Assembly (NCBI GenBank): GCA_964568735.1
Contig: CAZMRF010000079.1
Location: 1-17,863, forward strand
Reading direction: 5' to 3'
DNA length: 17,863 nucleotides
DNA from: CAZMRF01 sp964568735
GTDB lineage: Bacteria > Acidobacteriota > Polarisedimenticolia > JACPZX01
The translations under genes and the position numbers were made by a program. The notes under the pieces are model-generated. The model was not told the DNA's origin, did not search any database, and saw nothing but the letters and a program-made list of their open reading frames with translations. How positions within the stretch are numbered: the stretch's first letter is position 1; every line of letters begins with the position of its first letter. Shown here one piece after another: positions 1-7,707 of this stretch.

Positions 1-479
1 GGCTCGTCGAGGAAGAGCAGGTCGGGATCGCCCACGAGGGCGCATGCGACCGCCAGCCGCTGCTTCTGGCCGCCCGAGAGCTTCACCTCCCAGCTCCGAC
101 GCTTCTCAGTCAGGCCGACCTCCTCGATGACCTCCGCCGCGGGCCGCCCTTTCCGGTAGAGAGAGCTGAAGAGGGTGAGGATCTCCTCCACGCTGAGCTT
201 GTCGGGAAAGCGGGTCTGCTGGAGCGAAACGCCAATCCTCTCGCGCAGCTCCTGCGCGTGCCCCTTCCAGGTGAGGCCCAGCACCTCGACCTCGCCTCCG
301 GTGGGCTCGAGGATCCCCTCGAGGATCTCCACGGTCGTGGTCTTGCCGGCCCCGTTCGGGCCGAGGAGCCCGAAGCACTGACCGGGTGGCACCTCGAGAT
401 CGAGGCCGCGGACGGCCTCCACGGGAGGCTTTCCCTCGTAGGTCTTCCGAAGACCTGTGCAGCGGATGGCGGGGGGCAT
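1..479 (-). CDS. ABC exporter ATP-binding protein, CcmA/ABC-2 type (3' end cut by window edge)
   Basis: This is the ATPase subunit of an ABC transporter, which binds and hydrolyses ATP on the cytoplasmic face of a membrane permease. The 159 residues present run from an ATG at 479 and start MPPAIRCTGLRKTYEG. The Walker A motif GPNGAGKTT lies at about residues 40-48, a Q-loop glutamine near 87-88, the signature LSGGQ at 134-138, and Walker B LLFLDE at 154-159, where the window ends. The D-loop and H-loop are therefore missing. The motif order and spacing match the multidrug or ABC-2 export ATPases (COG1131-like), usually about 230-310 residues. The permease gene would be expected just beyond the left edge. 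The gene is divergent from the receptor at 614. The substrate cannot be read from the sequence. Confidence 0.93.
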   Translation of the reverse strand, partial: MPPAIRCTGLRKTYEGKPPVEAVRGLDLEVPPGQCFGLLGPNGAGKTTTVEILEGILEPTGGEVEVLGLTWKGHAQELRERIGVSLQQTRFPDKLSVEEILTLFSSLYRKGRPAAEVIEEVGLTEKRRSWEVKLSGGQKQRLAVACALVGDPDLLFLDE

Positions 480-603
480 GAGTGGGGATGATAGCCCGGC
501 GGGCCCTGGAGTGGATGATTTCCCCTCACGAATGGGAATACACTCGCCGCATCCTCACAGCTTCATAGCCCGCGTCAACGAGGCTCGGCGGCCCTGCCGA
601 TCT

Positions 604-608
604 GGAGG
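604..608 (+). promoter_or_regulatory. Ribosome binding site (GGAGG) that favours the ATG at 614
   Basis: A perfect GGAGG lies 5 nt before the ATG at 614. This supports the long form of the first receptor. The GTG at 746, which would give a more ordinary signal peptide, has no comparable site. Confidence 0.55.
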
Positions 609-613
609 CCTCG

Positions 614-3600
614 ATGCGCCGAATTCCCGGTTCCGGGGTGTCCGCCATTCCTTTCGCTGTGCGCTCGAGGTGGCTGCGCACGGTTTCGAGCCTCGCGTCG
701 TTCCGGGCGCCCTTCGCTTCCTGCCGGCGCAGCCGATACACGCGCGTGAGGCACGCGGCGCTCATCGCACTGTCGGGACTCTTCACGCCCGAGGCACCCG
801 CCCAGGAGATCACCGCTCGTATCGAGCTTCACGTCGAGGATGCATCCGGCGGCGGCGTGGCGGATGCCGGCGTCAGCCTCGTCCATGGCCCTGGCGCGAC
901 GCCCGTATCCACGGGTGAGACGGACGCATCAGGCGGGCTGAGGCTCTACCTCCTGCCTCCAGGGAGCGACTACTTCCTCGTGATTGCCGCGCCAGGCTCC
1001 AGCGAGATCCGATCCGGACCGATTGACCTGGACCCCGGGCGCCTCACGGTGCTCCGCGTCGTGCTCCCCCGCGAGGGCGGGGCCACTAGGGAGGTGGTCA
1101 TCGAGCCGGAGCAGAACACCGTGGACACGACGGATCCGCGGACGGCGACCTCCTTCGGCGCCGGAAGCATCGAGAGGGTCGCAGTTCTCGGCCGCTTCTA
1201 TCCCGGAGTCCTTACCCTCGCGCCGGGGGTGACGGACACGGCCATGAACGGAAGCCCCAACGTGCAAGGGGCGCGCGAGACCGGCCTTCAGCACCGGTTG
1301 GACGGGGCGGACGTCACCGACCCCGCCTCCGGCACCGGCGGCATGAACCTGAATTTCGAGATCATCGATGAGATCGAGGTGATCCCGGCCGGGGCCGGCG
1401 CGGCTTTTGGCCGCGCGGACGGCGGCTTCACGAACATCATCACGAAATCGGGCGGGAACGAATTCGAGGGGACCCTGAGGCTCACGTGGAGGAACTCGCT
1501 CCTGGAGGCCGGCCAGGGGGAAGAGTTCGAGGACACCCTCGTCCGCAGCGCCCCGGCTTCGGAGGATCTCGACGAGTCTCGCGTGACGCTCACGGCCGGC
1601 GGCCCCATCCTTCGAGGCCGGCTCTGGTACTTCGCTTCGGCGCACCGGGTCGACTCGACGATCACCAGCAGCTTCGGATCTGCGGATTTGAGCAGGACGC
1701 AGGAGGGCTGGACCACCTTCGCCAAGCTCACGTGGCAGCCCGCTCCGGATCATCGTCTCTCGTTCACGGCGGTCGCGGATCCGCGCCGCTACGACGGACT
1801 CTTCGATTCCTACCAGGGCAGCCAGGAATCGGCCGCGCTCTGGAAGCAGGGGAGCACGAGCCTCCAGGCCCGATGGAGCTGGATCCTCAGGCCCAACCTC
1901 TTCGTCGAGACGAGCCTGTCGCGGCTGGCTTCGGGCGTGGAGATCGAGCCCGATTCCACCCTCTTCCACGAGATCGACTACGACCTTGTCGAAGACCGCA
2001 GCATCGGGCGCGCAGGCCTACGGGCGCTGCTTCCCACGCGGGAGTGCTCGACGGACGGGACGGCCACCGGCTTCATCCCCAACTGCGATCCCTCCCTCGG
2101 GAAGACCTCCATCTACCAGGCCGATCTCGTGAATGGAGGAGCGACCGGGCCTCTCTGGTTCCGTGGAGACGACACGAGAATCCGCACCTCGGTGAGGGCC
2201 GACCTGACCTGGACTCTCGATCAGGAGAGGCAGGAGCATCTTCTCAAGGCGGGCTTCGAGGAATCCGTCGAGAGATACGATGACGACTCCATCTACAACC
2301 CCTACTTCCTGGACCTCTACAGCCCCTGTCCAGGTTGCGTCACCCCCGGGGGTGTGCCGATCCCCAATGCGGTCGTCGGCGTCAAGATCATGAGCGTCCC
2401 CTACCCGGCCCAGGATCCGCAGGGCGCGGACGGGAAGAACCAGGCCCTGTACGTGGGCGACACCTGGAAGCCGGCACCCAACCTGTCGGTCGTCGCGGGG
2501 CTGAGGCTCGACAGGGAGTCCCTGGAGGCGCCTGGCTACGAGAGCTTCGATCCCATCGGCCAGAAAAGGAAATCGATCGACATCGTGGAGGACCTGTGCG
2601 CCGACGCGATTCGCGTGGCCATGACGAGCGGGCAGAGCAACGCCGGCAGCGTCTGCAACGTTCAAGGACGGATCCCGGGCACGATTACCTTTGGCAATCT
2701 CGTCTACACGATGGATGCAAGCACACCGGCCGGCCTGCGCCAGTATGACGTCGATCTCGACGGCGTCTACGACTCCGGCGGGGACCGCATCAATAACCTG
2801 GAGGTTTGGCTTGCTCACCTGACGAATCAGATCGATCGGTCGGAGGACGACTTCGAGATCGACAACGTCAACTGGTCGCCGAGGGTTGGCCTGGCCTGGG
2901 ATCCATGGGGTGACGGCCGGACGAAGCTCTTCTCGACGTGGGGGCGCTACTACGACAGGCTCTTCCTCGCCGTCGCGGCCCAGGAGACGGTGCCGGAGTA
3001 CTTGAGCTTCACCTTCGACCCCGATCCCACCAGCAACCAATTCGAGGCCGGACAGTTTTCGAGGCTGGCTCGGAACTCGTCGGCCCAGCAGGTCGACCGG
3101 CACCTCGAGACTCCTCACACGGACGTCTTCACGCTGGGGATCGAGAGGGAGGTCGCTCCCGAGTGGTCGCTTCGGGCGACCTACGTCCATAGGCTCGCCT
3201 GGGAGCTCCTCGACGACTCGGACATCAACCACATCCTCTGCCCTGACTTCGACGAGGCTCTCGGGATCGACCCGGCGCTGGTCTGTCCCGGCAGGGTGCT
3301 TCCGAACGGGAAGATCCCTCTGGACAAGGATCGCTTCGGGAACGCCTCGACCGGCCAGCAGAACGGCGTACCGGATCTCTACGTGGTGAATCAGTTCTTC
3401 AACCAGATCCTGCGCGTGGAGAATTCGGGCTCCGCGAGGTACCGGGGAGTGACGCTCGAGGCGATCCGACGCCCCTCGCGGGGATGGCAGCTCGCGCTTT
3501 CGTACACCTACTCCAGGGCCGAGGGGGAGGGGTTGACTTTCACGTCGCCTTCGGGGAACGACCCGGCATCGCCGGGTGAAGCGGATCTCGATTTCGATCA

Positions 3601-4006
3601 GCGCCACAGAATCGTCCTGTACGGCACGGCGGCCCTCCCGCGCCGGACAGACTTCGGCTGGTCCCTCCGATGGGAGTCCGGCACGCCCTATTCCGTGACG
3701 GAGTCCGTCGCCGACGAGGACAGTTTCGGCGTCGTCAACATCCGGACCGTCTATCCGACGGGGGAGCGCAACGACCAGCGGAACGGGGGGCTCTGGGCCG
3801 TCGACGCCCGGGTCGCGAAACATCTCGCGTTGGGCAGGATGGATGCCTCGATCGAGCTGGCCGTGCGCAATCTCCTCGACGAGCAAGACACGACGATCTC
3901 AGGCATCGAGACTACCGGCCCATCCGGCCCCGCTCTCGCCCCCGGGCCGGAGGGGCTGACCCTTCCCGGGCGCACGTGGGAAGCAGGGGTCGTCTTCTCC
4001 TACTGA
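614..4006 (+). CDS. Oar-like TonB-dependent receptor with carboxypeptidase-regulatory-like domain, copy 1
   Basis: This is a predicted outer-membrane protein of 1130 residues. An N-terminal export region ends near APAQ (61-64). A carboxypeptidase-regulatory-like beta domain follows at about 65-150, then a TonB plug-like domain at about 152-285 (containing PNVQGARETG, ADGGFTNIITKSGG), then a long beta-barrel to a terminal aromatic residue (VVFSY), the usual barrel-assembly signal. Known relatives import or display large substrates at the outer membrane; the ligand here is unknown. The chosen start gives an unusually long leader of about 63 residues. A GTG at residue 45 would give a short leader (RHAALIALSGLF). 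After the leader the only cysteines form four pairs: 478/491, 572/575, 662/681 and 876/891. All are conserved in the next gene. A DVDLDGVYD loop at 712-720 resembles a calcium site. No clear promoter was found. Confidence 0.9.
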   Translation: MRRIPGSGVSAIPFAVRSRWLRTVSSLASFRAPFASCRRSRYTRVRHAALIALSGLFTPEAPAQEITARIELHVEDASGGGVADAGVSLVHGPGATPVSTGETDASGGLRLYLLPPGSDYFLVIAAPGSSEIRSGPIDLDPGRLTVLRVVLPREGGATREVVIEPEQNTVDTTDPRTATSFGAGSIERVAVLGRFYPGVLTLAPGVTDTAMNGSPNVQGARETGLQHRLDGADVTDPASGTGGMNLNFEIIDEIEVIPAGAGAAFGRADGGFTNIITKSGGNEFEGTLRLTWRNSLLEAGQGEEFEDTLVRSAPASEDLDESRVTLTAGGPILRGRLWYFASAHRVDSTITSSFGSADLSRTQEGWTTFAKLTWQPAPDHRLSFTAVADPRRYDGLFDSYQGSQESAALWKQGSTSLQARWSWILRPNLFVETSLSRLASGVEIEPDSTLFHEIDYDLVEDRSIGRAGLRALLPTRECSTDGTATGFIPNCDPSLGKTSIYQADLVNGGATGPLWFRGDDTRIRTSVRADLTWTLDQERQEHLLKAGFEESVERYDDDSIYNPYFLDLYSPCPGCVTPGGVPIPNAVVGVKIMSVPYPAQDPQGADGKNQALYVGDTWKPAPNLSVVAGLRLDRESLEAPGYESFDPIGQKRKSIDIVEDLCADAIRVAMTSGQSNAGSVCNVQGRIPGTITFGNLVYTMDASTPAGLRQYDVDLDGVYDSGGDRINNLEVWLAHLTNQIDRSEDDFEIDNVNWSPRVGLAWDPWGDGRTKLFSTWGRYYDRLFLAVAAQETVPEYLSFTFDPDPTSNQFEAGQFSRLARNSSAQQVDRHLETPHTDVFTLGIEREVAPEWSLRATYVHRLAWELLDDSDINHILCPDFDEALGIDPALVCPGRVLPNGKIPLDKDRFGNASTGQQNGVPDLYVVNQFFNQILRVENSGSARYRGVTLEAIRRPSRGWQLALSYTYSRAEGEGLTFTSPSGNDPASPGEADLDFDQRHRIVLYGTAALPRRTDFGWSLRWESGTPYSVTESVADEDSFGVVNIRTVYPTGERNDQRNGGLWAVDARVAKHLALGRMDASIELAVRNLLDEQDTTISGIETTGPSGPALAPGPEGLTLPGRTWEAGVVFSY

Positions 4007-4276
4007 ATGACCTTGCCGAGGCCAATTCTGCCCCCCGTCCGGGGAGAATCCTCCCTCCGCCCCTGATGCCATCGGCCCTTCCCGCGGCGTGTCATAGTGG
4101 GTGACCGGCAGGGGAGGCGTGGAAGGCGAGGTTGCTCATGACCTTGCGCCAGATCCGGGCGTGCCACGCGAGGGAGACGGCTTGCGGCACGCAGCCTGCA
4201 GCAGGGATCGAGAAAGGGACCGGTAGACCTTCCGAGCCGGGTCTCGGACAGACTCCTGGGGGGGGAGACTGAAGAC

Positions 4277-7200
4277 ATGAGAATCTCGAAGGCGCTGATC
4301 GCACCAGCGCTGCTTCTCCTCTCCCTGTCCGGCGCGTTCGCGCAGGGAATCACGGCCACCCTGCGGGGACATGTCCTCGACATCGGAGGAACCCCGCTGC
4401 CCGCCGTGCCGGTCCTCGTCACCTGCCGTTCCCGGGGGGAGGCGACGCGCACGGTGATGACCGACCTCGAAGGGCGCTTCAAGTTCGTCCTGCTCCCCCC
4501 GGCCACCGACTACTACCTCTTCGTGAGCTACCCCGGATACGCGCCCATCGAGGTCGGCCCCATCGATCTCGACGCCGGCAAGACGACCCAGCAAGACCTG
4601 AAGCTCCAGGGGGCCGATGCTCTGACCGAGCGGATCCAGGTGACGGCACACGGGAGCATCGTCGACACGGAGAACACGAAGACCTCCACCACCTTCAACA
4701 CCGAGTTCATCGAAGGGCTGCCGATCATCGGCCGGAACTACCAGGACATCCTGACCCTGACGCCGGGCGTCACCGATACGGACGGCGACGGCAACCCCAA
4801 CGTCCAGGGCGCGCGAGAGACCGGCCTCCAGTACAGGCTCGACGGGGGCAACATCACCGACCCGGCGTCGGGCACCTTCGGCCAGAACCTGAACATCGAC
4901 GCGATCGAGGAGATCGAGGTGATCACGGCGGGGGCCGGCGCCGAATACGGAAGGGCCGACGGAGGCTTCGCCAACCTCATCACCAAGTCGGGAGGCAATG
5001 ATTTCGAAGGGACCTTCCGCCTCTTCTGGCGGGGGCAGATCCTCGATGGCGACGGCGCGCGTGAGAACAACGACACCTTCGTCCAGAACGACACGGTGAC
5101 GAATGATCTCCGGGACGTCTCGCCCTACCTGACCGTGGGGGGCGCCCTGAAGAAGGACCGGCTCTGGTACTTCGCCTCCGCCCAGTACCTGGACCGCGTG
5201 CTCCCCCTGAACCTGGCGGGTGTGACGATTACCAGGACACTGCAGGGCCGGACTCTCTTCGGCAAGCTGACCTGGCAAACCGACGCGGACAACAAGCTCG
5301 CCTTGCAGTACAACGACGATCCCTACAAGTTCACGGGAGCCTTCCTCAACTTCGGCGTGGATAAGGACTCGGATGCGATCCGGGAGCAGGGTGGCCAGAC
5401 CACTCAGCTCAGGTGGACCTCGATCATCTCGCCCACGCTGCTGATGGAGACCCTCCTGACTCACTACGACGCTGGCATCGCGACCACTCCCGTCTCGGAT
5501 CTCTTTCACGAGACGGAGATCGAAACGGCCGTGCGGAGGGTCGGTAACCAGGTCACGATCCAGGCGCTCTACCCGGTCAAGGAGTGCTCCTCCAACGGCA
5601 CGCTCCAGGGCTTCATTCCGAACTGCGATCCCAAGCTCGGTCCGACGTCGATCTACCAGATCGACCGCATCGAGGGCACGCGCTCGGGGCCCTTCCCGAC
5701 GCGCAGCGACGACGAGCGCCAGCGAAACGCGATCCGGGCCGATCTGACCTATACCCTCGAGGACGCCTGGGGGGAGCATCAGATCAAGTCGGGGATGGAA
5801 TTCCAGGACGAAAAGTTCTCGGACGAGCCCATCAGCAACGCCATCTTCCTGAATGCCTACGAGCCTTGCAGGAACTGCAGGGACTCGAGGGGAGAGCCGA
5901 TCCCCGACGCCGTCCAGGGCTACCAGGTGCTCCTCACTCCCACCCCCACGCGGCTGCAGCAGAACGTCGTGAGCTTCAGCTCGGCGGCCTACGTGCAGGA
6001 TGTCTGGAAGCCGCGGCCTAACTTCTCGATTCAGGTGGGCCTTCGGATCGACAGGGAGGACATCGACACATCCGGGTTCAGTCCGTTCGATCCCAGGGAC
6101 GAAAAGCGAAAGTCGATCGACATCCTGGAGGGGCTCTGCGCGGACGGCCTGCGCGTGGCCCGGTTCGGATCGGGTGCAAGCAACGCGGACACGGTCTGCG
6201 ATGAGGTGGGGCGGCTTCCGGGGACGATCTCAGCCAACCTGGTCTATACCTTCGACGCGCAGACTCCGGAGAAACTACTCCGGTGGGACGCCGACGGCGA
6301 CGGTGACTTCGACAGTGGGGCGGATGGCCCGGTATGGTTCGACCCCTACACGACATTCCCCGATCGCCGTCCCGAGAACTTCGAGATCGACAACCTGAAC
6401 CTGCTGCCGCGCTTCAGCTTCGCCTGGGACCCCTGGGCGGATGGCAAGACGGGCGTCTTCGGGACCTGGGGCAGGTACTACGACAGGCTCTTCCTGGACA
6501 CGGTGGATGACGAGATGGGACCGGACATCGTCAACTACACGTTCTTCCCGGACCCGACAGTTCAACAATTCCTTCCGAACATGCTCTCGACCGCCTCGTC
6601 GGCCGTCTCGGTGATCCAGCTCGATCGGGACCTCAGGACGCCCTTCAGCGACGTCTTCACGATCGGCGTGGAGCGGGAGCTGGCTCCCGAGTGGTCGGGC
6701 AGGGTCACCTACACGCAGAAGCTCTACTGGGACCTGCTCCAGGACGTGGACGTGAACCACATCGAGTGCAGCGACTTCCCCGTCGAGTTCAACATCCGCA
6801 AACAGGACATCTGCCCGTTCTTCACGGACGCCAGCGGCAAGGTCCACCTCAGCGACGATCTCTTCGGAGAGATCGGGACCGGGAACTCCAACGGCGCGCC
6901 GGATCTCTACATCGTGAACGACAACTTCAACAACGTGTTCAGGCTGGGAAACTTCAACTCAGCGAAGTACCGGTCGCTGGCCTTCGAGCTCAGGCGCCGC
7001 CTCCACCGGAACTGGCAGGCGCAGATGAGCTACACCTATTCGAGGGCCTACGGGCAGGCGGAGACTTTCCTCTCCGGCCTCGGAGACGACCCCTCCACCA
7101 GCGACGACGAGGAGGGGTACCTCGACTACGATCAGCGCCACCGCGTGGTCACGATCGCCACGGCGAACCTCCCGCGGGACGTCGAGATCGGTACCACGAT

Positions 7201-7540
7201 CGTCTGGGAGAGCGGCACGCCCTACTCCATCGTCAGGGAGACCGACGATGTGGACAACGTTGGCAACGTGACGATCCGCACCTTCTATCCCACGGCCCAG
7301 CGCAACGACCAGAGAAACGACGGTTACTGGGGCATCGACGTCAAGGTAGTGAAGAGGTTCATCGTGGGAAAGGTATCGGCCTCCGCCAGCATGGCCGTGA
7401 ACAACCTCCTGAACGACGACGACCTCACGCTGTCGGCCTTCCGCACCGCGTCGGTGAGCGGGATCCAGATCCAGGGGGGCCCGCAGGGCCTTCGCCGCTT
7501 CGGGAGGTTCTGGGAGGTCGGGATGACGCTGGCCTTCTGA
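4277..7540 (+). CDS. Oar-like TonB-dependent receptor with carboxypeptidase-regulatory-like domain, copy 2
   Basis: This is a predicted outer-membrane receptor of 1087 residues and a tandem paralogue of the preceding gene, alignable along its whole length. It has a clean signal peptide (MRISKALIAPALLLLSLSG, cleavage near A22/Q23), a carboxypeptidase-regulatory-like domain at about 24-115, a plug with PNVQGARETGLQYRLDGG and ADGGFANLITKSGG, and a barrel ending GMTLAF with a terminal phenylalanine. A purine-rich GGAGA 8 nt upstream supports the ATG. The same four cysteine pairs recur (ECSSNG/PNCDP, EPCRNC, GLCADG/TVCDEV, IECSDF/DICPFF), as does an acidic loop DADGDGDFD at 671-679. A 270-bp spacer separates it from copy 1 and no recognisable riboswitch was seen there, so the gene may have its own promoter. 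The ligand is unknown; no SusD-like partner is adjacent. Confidence 0.92.
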   Translation: MRISKALIAPALLLLSLSGAFAQGITATLRGHVLDIGGTPLPAVPVLVTCRSRGEATRTVMTDLEGRFKFVLLPPATDYYLFVSYPGYAPIEVGPIDLDAGKTTQQDLKLQGADALTERIQVTAHGSIVDTENTKTSTTFNTEFIEGLPIIGRNYQDILTLTPGVTDTDGDGNPNVQGARETGLQYRLDGGNITDPASGTFGQNLNIDAIEEIEVITAGAGAEYGRADGGFANLITKSGGNDFEGTFRLFWRGQILDGDGARENNDTFVQNDTVTNDLRDVSPYLTVGGALKKDRLWYFASAQYLDRVLPLNLAGVTITRTLQGRTLFGKLTWQTDADNKLALQYNDDPYKFTGAFLNFGVDKDSDAIREQGGQTTQLRWTSIISPTLLMETLLTHYDAGIATTPVSDLFHETEIETAVRRVGNQVTIQALYPVKECSSNGTLQGFIPNCDPKLGPTSIYQIDRIEGTRSGPFPTRSDDERQRNAIRADLTYTLEDAWGEHQIKSGMEFQDEKFSDEPISNAIFLNAYEPCRNCRDSRGEPIPDAVQGYQVLLTPTPTRLQQNVVSFSSAAYVQDVWKPRPNFSIQVGLRIDREDIDTSGFSPFDPRDEKRKSIDILEGLCADGLRVARFGSGASNADTVCDEVGRLPGTISANLVYTFDAQTPEKLLRWDADGDGDFDSGADGPVWFDPYTTFPDRRPENFEIDNLNLLPRFSFAWDPWADGKTGVFGTWGRYYDRLFLDTVDDEMGPDIVNYTFFPDPTVQQFLPNMLSTASSAVSVIQLDRDLRTPFSDVFTIGVERELAPEWSGRVTYTQKLYWDLLQDVDVNHIECSDFPVEFNIRKQDICPFFTDASGKVHLSDDLFGEIGTGNSNGAPDLYIVNDNFNNVFRLGNFNSAKYRSLAFELRRRLHRNWQAQMSYTYSRAYGQAETFLSGLGDDPSTSDDEEGYLDYDQRHRVVTIATANLPRDVEIGTTIVWESGTPYSIVRETDDVDNVGNVTIRTFYPTAQRNDQRNDGYWGIDVKVVKRFIVGKVSASASMAVNNLLNDDDLTLSAFRTASVSGIQIQGGPQGLRRFGRFWEVGMTLAF

Positions 7541-7571
7541 TCCGGCGCCCAGGCCAAGCGCTGCGCTAGCC

Positions 7572-7601
7572 TTGACATCCCCGCCGAGGGACGCGGATAA
7601 T
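7572..7601 (+). promoter_or_regulatory. Sigma70-like promoter for the MMPL exporter-uppP operon
   Basis: A perfect TTGACA (7572-7577) is followed after 18 bp by GATAAT (7596-7601), five of six matches to the -10 consensus. Transcription would start near 7608, giving a leader of about 100 nt before the ATG at 7708. The leader carries a 9-bp direct repeat, ATCCGGACG, at 7675-7683 and 7687-7695. Such a strong match is uncommon by chance in DNA this GC-rich. Confidence 0.65.
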
Positions 7602-7707
7602 CCGCACCCCGCATGGCCTCCCTCACCCCCTGTCCTTCGCTCCGGCCGCACGCACCGGCGGCGTTTGCCGCACCATCCGGACGATGATCCGGACGGGCTC
7701 CTGATCG

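Noticed and set aside
2018..3886. A 622-codon open frame on the minus strand inside receptor copy 1; similar long frames at 4136-5779, 7324-9156, 11882-13750 and 13716-14816.
   Set aside because: Each lies opposite a well-supported gene, shows no recognisable motif, and is the expected by-product of GC-rich codon bias.
4007..4276. Spacer between the receptors examined for a cobalamin or other riboswitch.
   Set aside because: Small hairpins occur, such as CCGAG-CTCGG near 4232-4247, but no conserved riboswitch core was recognised.
7613..7687. A 24-codon leader peptide frame (MASLTPCPSLRPHAPAAFAA...) before the MMPL exporter.
   Set aside because: No ribosome site, it begins only a few bases after the predicted transcription start, and its composition is typical of random GC-rich sequence.
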